Below, one piece after another: positions 58,949 through 64,000 of a stretch of 64,000 nt of DNA. This DNA comes from Trichomonas tenax (Eukaryota; Parabasalia; Trichomonadida; Trichomonadidae). The notes beneath the pieces were generated by a model. The model saw only the letters and a list, made by a program, of their open reading frames with translations. It did no database searches and was not told the DNA's origin. Position numbers and translations under genes: made by a program. The stretch lies in contig JALKBU010000082.1 of assembly GCA_023091735.1 (NCBI GenBank), positions 26,544 through 90,543 of the forward strand, written 5' to 3'. The stretch's first letter is position 1. Each line of letters begins with the position of its first letter.

Positions 58949-61573
58949 ATGGAAGAGATTAATATGAGCTCTTGTTCTTTCATCTCCGACGGTGATGAAG
59001 CTGCACCATCGGGCGGTGGCAAGGTCGCAATGAAACAGAAGCAGCTTGAACTGGATCATTTAACAGAAGTAAATGCACAACTTCAAAACTCAATCGAATC
59101 ATTAAAATCCCAGCTTAAGGAAGCAATGGATGCTGCAGCCAATATCAGCACAATGAATGATACAATTACTGATCTTAAGAAGCAGATCGCTGAATTCAAG
59201 GAAAAGGAGAGGAATCTCACAAAGGATCTTAAGGCAGCACAGTCACAGGCACAGGAGTCTACTTCTAAGTACCAGCAGGACATCCAGGCTGCTAACGAAG
59301 AGCGCGAATCGTTAAAGCAGCAGCTTGCAGCTGAAACTGATAAGTATAACAAGATCAGAAAGGAATCCAAGGCCCTCAGAGCTCAGATTGAGGAGAAGGA
59401 CACATTACTCGAGAACTGCGCAATCGAAATCGAAGAATCGAAGACAACAAAGAAGAAACTTCGCTCCAAGTTCGCCGGCCTTGGCGACAAGATCCAGTCC
59501 ATCGAGACAGAGAACGCTCAGCTCCAAGTTCAAGTCCAGAACGCTCAAAACGACAAGAAGAACCTCGAGCAGACAATTCAGCAGCTGAAGACTCAAATCC
59601 ATGCATTCCAGGCTGGAAAGGAGGAGTCTGAGGCAGCCAACAACCTCTTGAAGAAGGAGCTCGAAGCCAAGCAGGCCGTCATCAACGGTTTCGAAGAGGA
59701 ACTCGAATCTCAGCGCCAGGAGATTGTCGCAGTCAATGCCGAGCGCGACAGCATCATTTCACTCGTCCAGAAGTTCCACAACGGTCTCCAGATCGCTGAG
59801 GACCAGATCACAAAGCTCAGGCAGGAGAACAACGACCTCAACAACAAGCTCAAGCTTCAGGCGAAGAAGGCTGCAAAGGCCGTTCCAACAGGCAATGACG
59901 TCGCTGCCCTCAACATCCCATTCGAGGGCGACATGGGAGAGCAGGCAGCGCACTTCATGAAGCTCCAGCAGTACCAGCCAGTCCAGCGCGTCCAGCTCGT
60001 CATGAACGAGGCCGCAAAGCGTCTTGCTGATGCTGAGCAGATCGCGAACGCAAAGATTCAGGAAGTCGAGGAACTCCGCAACCAACTTTCCGCTACTGTT
60101 GATGGACAGACACCATACTGCCAGATTCTCGATGCTCTCCTCAAGGAGCTCAAGAACATCTCGTGCATGGAGTCGCAGATCAACAACGCGCAGTACTGCA
60201 AGGTCGACACAACATTCATCGAGTTCATGGCACAGAAGTCCGCAGAAATCGAGCCACTCATCAAGGAGGAGCTCCTTTCTGACCCAAGATTCATCCCATC
60301 GGACTTCTTCACAACATCAGACTTCAACAAACGCAAGGAGGTCATCCAGGACATCATCAAGTCCAACGACATGATCGGCTCAATCCTCACCGCTTCATTC
60401 CTCACAAACATCTTGCTGTCCAACCAGCTGAACGCTTTGATGGGCCCACTGGGACAGATGGAGGAGATTTCAAGACTCGATGTCATCAACGGACATGACA
60501 TCTCCGACATTCCAATGCTCATCACTGGCCTTCAGGCAAAGATCGAGAAGCTCAAGAAGCAGCGCAAGCAGATCCACAACTACCTCAAGAAGTCTCAACA
60601 CGATCTCCAGAACTTGTCCAAGAGCGAGAACGACCTCAAGACACAGGTTTCTCAGCTCCAGATCACAAACGAGTCCCTGCAGTCCGAGAACGATGTCTTG
60701 AAAGTTAAGTTCCAGGTCGCCAACAACGAGTTATTGCTCAAGAAGAACGAAGAGCACTTGAACCAGTTCGCGCAGAAGCTCAAGGATGAAGTCGATGTTC
60801 AACAGGTCGAAGCCAAGAACAAGACAGACAAGCTCGAGCAGCAATTAGAGGCGAAGACGAAGGAGTGCTGCGAGTTGACAAACTTGATCAAGAAGCTTCA
60901 GGCAACATTGGAGGAGACAACAAGAAAGCAGAACAAGAGATTCCAGAAGAACGAGGAGACGCTCAAGGCTCAGTTGATCGAAATGCAGGAGCAGGTTGAG
61001 GAACTCGAGGCGCAATTAGACGCCAAGAAGAAGAAGGCCAGAAAGAACGAAAAGCAGATGAAGGCTGATTTCGATAACCAGATGAAGCAGATGGCCGTCG
61101 GCTTCGAGGAGTCCAAGGATGGACTTATGAAGACCGTTGAAGATCTCAAGGCTAAGGCCGACGAAGCTAGAGAACTCAATAAGAAGATCCAAGTCGCTTC
61201 ACAGGAGTTGGAGCAGCAGAACCAGAAGCTTTCATCCGAGAACGCTTCTCTCTTGCTCGAGAAGAGGAACTTATCCGCACAGCTCCAGCAGATGAAGGCC
61301 GCCATCCAGAAGGAGAAGCAGCAGCTCCAGGTTCAGTTGGCTGCGAAGATGATGGCTTGCGAAACGAAGGTCCAGACAGCAACAAACGAAGTCAAGCAGC
61401 AGGAAGAGAAGCGCTTAAAGCAGCTCCTCAACACTGTCTGCGAAAGCCTCGGCGCACTCTACGGATTCGATGAGTCAGACTTCACTGAGGATTCTCTCAA
61501 GCAGGTTTTGTCGCATGCTAAAGAGGATCTCGACAGACTTCACTTCTTCCAGAGTGAGGCAACAAAGATCTAA
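58949..61573 (+). CDS. Long coiled-coil protein, probably abundant
   Basis: 874 residues. Two long heptad-repeat coiled coils (about 20-310 and 530-830) flank a non-coiled, mostly helical centre (about 320-525; e.g. MSILMGPLG-like text at SNQLNALMGPLGQMEEISRL) and a short non-coiled end (ALYGFDESDF). No motor, membrane or GRIP domain is seen. Codons end in C/G to the same degree as RPS2 and fimbrin, so the protein is likely abundant and perhaps structural (cytoskeleton or Golgi). The first ATG at 58949 is used; Met6 is an alternative. I cannot assign a family. Confidence 0.8.
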   Translation: MEEINMSSCSFISDGDEAAPSGGGKVAMKQKQLELDHLTEVNAQLQNSIESLKSQLKEAMDAAANISTMNDTITDLKKQIAEFKEKERNLTKDLKAAQSQAQESTSKYQQDIQAANEERESLKQQLAAETDKYNKIRKESKALRAQIEEKDTLLENCAIEIEESKTTKKKLRSKFAGLGDKIQSIETENAQLQVQVQNAQNDKKNLEQTIQQLKTQIHAFQAGKEESEAANNLLKKELEAKQAVINGFEEELESQRQEIVAVNAERDSIISLVQKFHNGLQIAEDQITKLRQENNDLNNKLKLQAKKAAKAVPTGNDVAALNIPFEGDMGEQAAHFMKLQQYQPVQRVQLVMNEAAKRLADAEQIANAKIQEVEELRNQLSATVDGQTPYCQILDALLKELKNISCMESQINNAQYCKVDTTFIEFMAQKSAEIEPLIKEELLSDPRFIPSDFFTTSDFNKRKEVIQDIIKSNDMIGSILTASFLTNILLSNQLNALMGPLGQMEEISRLDVINGHDISDIPMLITGLQAKIEKLKKQRKQIHNYLKKSQHDLQNLSKSENDLKTQVSQLQITNESLQSENDVLKVKFQVANNELLLKKNEEHLNQFAQKLKDEVDVQQVEAKNKTDKLEQQLEAKTKECCELTNLIKKLQATLEETTRKQNKRFQKNEETLKAQLIEMQEQVEELEAQLDAKKKKARKNEKQMKADFDNQMKQMAVGFEESKDGLMKTVEDLKAKADEARELNKKIQVASQELEQQNQKLSSENASLLLEKRNLSAQLQQMKAAIQKEKQQLQVQLAAKMMACETKVQTATNEVKQQEEKRLKQLLNTVCESLGALYGFDESDFTEDSLKQVLSHAKEDLDRLHFFQSEATKI

Positions 61574-62122
61574 GCGTCGTTCTTTGTATTTATAATTATA
61601 TTTTGTGTTTTCTGACATTTTTTATTAAAACAAAGTTTATTTTCCCTTTTACATTTATGAAATCAGAAAATATACACTTCCAACACTATCATATTGACCT
61701 ATATTAAAAACAAGAAGAGACTGTTTGCTTCATTATATAATCACTATGAAATTAGGAGTAAGGGACTAATTTAACCGTTTCCAAAAACTCAAAATATTCT
61801 ATGATATATTGATTTTTGTCACATTTTTAAACAATTAATTGTTCAAAATTCTCGAAAAATATTTTTCTGACCAATTATTTTTGCTTGAATTATAATACAT
61901 ACAAGACATTGGGAACTAAATTATCATAAAAAATAATTTCAAGAAAATAAAGCAGGGGGTGACCCTTATGTTAATGGAAACAAAATGTTGATTTTTCTGA
62001 TGTAGAACAACATATGATTTGATTGTTCATTGTCTTAAAGAATCTCATCTCTTTGGTGAGTACCATTATATGAAAGAGAAATAGTTTTTCCAATGTCTAA
62101 TGATTATATGAAAGAAAGAAAA
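61574..62122. other. Intergenic region
   Basis: 3' flank of the coiled-coil gene, AT-rich. Nothing else seen before the target duplication of the Mutator-like element. Confidence 0.4.
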
Positions 62123-62131
62123 CAAAAATGA

Positions 62132-62818
62132 GGCTCCACTTTTTCTTGACCTTTTTGAGTTTTGCGATTTTTAACGAGTGACCCCACTTCCTGGACGAAT
62201 CTATTGAAACATTTACAGGCTTTTTGTGGGCGCTGATTCTAGTGGTGCAATACGTTTCATGATCTTAGCAAGGTATTACTTAATCATGATATCATATGAT
62301 TACAAACAGAAACCCATTACAAATCATTAATAGGCTTCTGTTATGAATCTCTTTGATGATTATAACAAATACATCTCACTATTATAGCGTTCGCTCGCTT
62401 ATTTTTGCAAGAGTTCCCCTAGAAAAATCAAAAAATAGAAAAGAAAAAATAGGCTACGCGCAGGAGTCAAACGGCATTCCTTTGCCGGCATTCCTTTGCC
62501 CATACATCGAGCATACCTAACGTTATGCTACCTCAAGTTCAATCAAAATTGCTCATTGGTAACATTACATATCAAATTATCGACTTTACATGACAAATAA
62601 CAGATAATATGTGTCAAAAATGGTGACTTTAGTTATTTTACATGTCACAATTCGCTGAAATCTCATGGAGATCCTCAAGTTAAGTAGACAAGCAAATGCT
62701 ATTCACATACTCAGCGCCCCTGAAAAGCACGTAAATGTCTTCTCAGTTTGGCTTGATAGGGGGTTTACTCGTTAAAAATCGCAAAATTCAAAAAAGTCAA
62801 CGGGAAAAAAATTAAACG
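62132..62818. mobile_element. Mutator-like non-autonomous element, copy 2 (inverted; 9-bp TSD)
   Basis: 687 bp, inverted relative to copy 1 and alignable along its length. It is flanked by the perfect 9-bp duplication CAAAAATGA (62123-62131 and 62819-62827). The left end GGCTCCACTTTTTC matches the reversed right end of copy 1; the right end GTCAACGGGAAAAAAATTAA matches its reversed left end. The promoter-like strings TTTACATGACA and TTTTACATGTCA are kept on the plus strand (about 62583-62650), as is the ATG downstream (62665), whose frame ends at 62775 after 36 codons. A local duplication of GGCATTCCTTTGCC distinguishes this copy. Confidence 0.88.
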
Positions 62819-62827
62819 CAAAAATGA

Positions 62828-63353
62828 TTTTTGATGTTGATTTTCAAGTGTGTTTGATGATTCTAGAAGTGAAATTCATCGAAAATTCTTACTCTAGTCA
62901 TAGCGCGTTTGGATATTAGAGATAAATAATGAAATCAGTAAGATTCAAGAATTGTGGCATTTTTATAAGAGGTTGTGTATGTTTTTATTAAAGATTTGAA
63001 AATTAATTGTCCTGTACATATATGTTTTTAGCATATTCTTGTTAGAAAACGCATTTTGCACAATGATATCGAATATCAAAACAATATTTTTGCAATAGCT
63101 TATAAATAAATTGCTATGGATGCACTTATTGATAATATGATGTTTCCATTGTTGTAAAATGATGAATGACACAAATTAAGAGCAAAAAAGTGTGAAAGAA
63201 AGCGAGTTGCAGCGATTTAATTAATGAATATTTCGTTATTCACAAAAATATGGATAAATCCATCATGTTTGGGGTTGTCATATTTTTATAAAAGTCAAAA
63301 TCTTTTCTTTATATCTTTTGATAAAGATTTGTCTTGACCATCCAGTGAACTAA
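62828..63353. other. Intergenic region
   Basis: AT-rich. Short frames only; nothing recognised until the LamG pseudogene. Confidence 0.4.
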
Positions 63354-64000
63354 GCGCTGGATTTCGATGGTACTGGAATACTCTCCTTTGGAAGATACGT
63401 AGAAATGAACGAATTATCAAAATTTTCTTTTCAATTTTGGATAAAAGTAAAGGAATGGAAGCTTGGCTCATCAATTTTTGAGAAGTGTTATGCCATTAAA
63501 CTCGCTTTAGGAGACCAAAATTGCTTAATATTTAAAATTGCCAACGAAAAATTCGAAATTGCTTCGCTAAGCTTAGTTCCTAATCAATGGATACACTTTA
63601 CCATCATGAATGGAAATGATCACCTGAAATTTATGATAAATAACCATTTAATTATTCAAGTTAATCAATCATATCGAATTCCTGCTGATGAATCACCACT
63701 TTTCATAGGCCTGAACTATAAAGGATACTTAGATGAGCTCAGAATTTGGAATAACACACTTACAGGAGAATATGATAATTATTGGCAGAATACACTTAAT
63801 AAATTCAACTCACAATGGAATGATTTATTGTGATATTGGAAATTCGACCAATCCACATGTCCAAACATTGTTGATTACAAAAGCGATCATCATGGCACAG
63901 TTTCAATTTCCGGCGTCACAAGAGTCGTTGTTGAAGACAATGATAAGTTCAAATACATGATAGTTAATGCTTATGTCAACTTCGTAAGGATGGCCTACAG
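63354..64000 (+). pseudogene. LamG-like (concanavalin A-like) domain gene remnant
   Basis: Directly after a TAA (63351-63353) the frame reads ALDFDGTGILSFGRYVEMNE, the opening of a LamG-like jellyroll, and continues through FSFQFWIKVKEW, LVPNQWIHFTI and GYLDELRIWNNTLTGE, its closing strands. A TGA at 63831-63833 interrupts; the same frame then goes on with YWKFDQSTCPNIVDYKSDHH and GTVSISG, the start of a second such domain, to the window edge. LamG domains bind sugars or proteins outside the cell. An ATG at 63405 could start a 142-residue product, but lost domain text before it argues for a broken gene. Confidence 0.6.

Overview
The window looks like nuclear DNA of a parabasalid protist (Trichomonas/Tritrichomonas type). 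Reasons: it is AT-rich; every long gene is a single intronless reading frame using the standard code; several genes have a TCA(C/T)TT initiator-like element 8-20 nt before the ATG; and the gene debris belongs to families greatly expanded in trichomonads (DUF3447/ankyrin, BspA-like leucine-rich, beta-helix, LamG and discoidin-like proteins). The species cannot be fixed from the sequence alone. Many apparent 5' ends begin at GTG or TTG; I moved starts to the first plausible ATG, and the promoter signals support most of these moves.

Layout. 0-7.6 kb: a Nop9-like Pumilio protein running off the left edge, a DPE2-type glucanotransferase that seems to have lost its acid/base residue, an SCP/NIF phosphatase and a divergent adaptor-medium-chain-like gene. 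7.8-14.1 kb: accessory DNA with a 669-bp Mutator-like element with 9-bp target duplications, a BspA-like pseudogene, and an ankyrin/DUF3447 pseudogene split by a 2.3-kb element with inverted ends. 14.3-18.3 kb: a SAPS-like gene, a 1.1-kb foldback element full of hairpins, and a 1-kb element with 158-bp identical inverted ends around a tRNA-like sequence. 18.3-32.4 kb: Sec7 Arf-GEF, PCNA, neutral sphingomyelinase, a beta-helix pseudogene and Raptor. 33.9-50.3 kb: SGF29-like tudor protein, TPR protein, TAF12, SRP9, fimbrin, uS5/RPS2, a DEAH-box splicing helicase, a GRP170-like Hsp70 and eL37/RPL37. 50.4-64 kb: a 107-bp tandem repeat, more pseudogenes, a Cyc8-like TPR protein, an STPGR protein, a BORCS5-like protein, BUD23, an abundant-looking coiled-coil protein, a second copy of the Mutator-like element and a LamG pseudogene at the right edge.

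The living genes are mostly housekeeping (translation, ribosome assembly, transcription, splicing, traffic, TORC1, actin, replication) and are not organised as one pathway. What links many of them is a candidate promoter signal: TTTACA (or TGTAAA) abutting TGACA/TGTCA, usually 15-60 nt before the ATG. The same signal lies inside both copies of the Mutator-like element and in the ends of the foldback element, suggesting that mobile DNA can spread promoters here.
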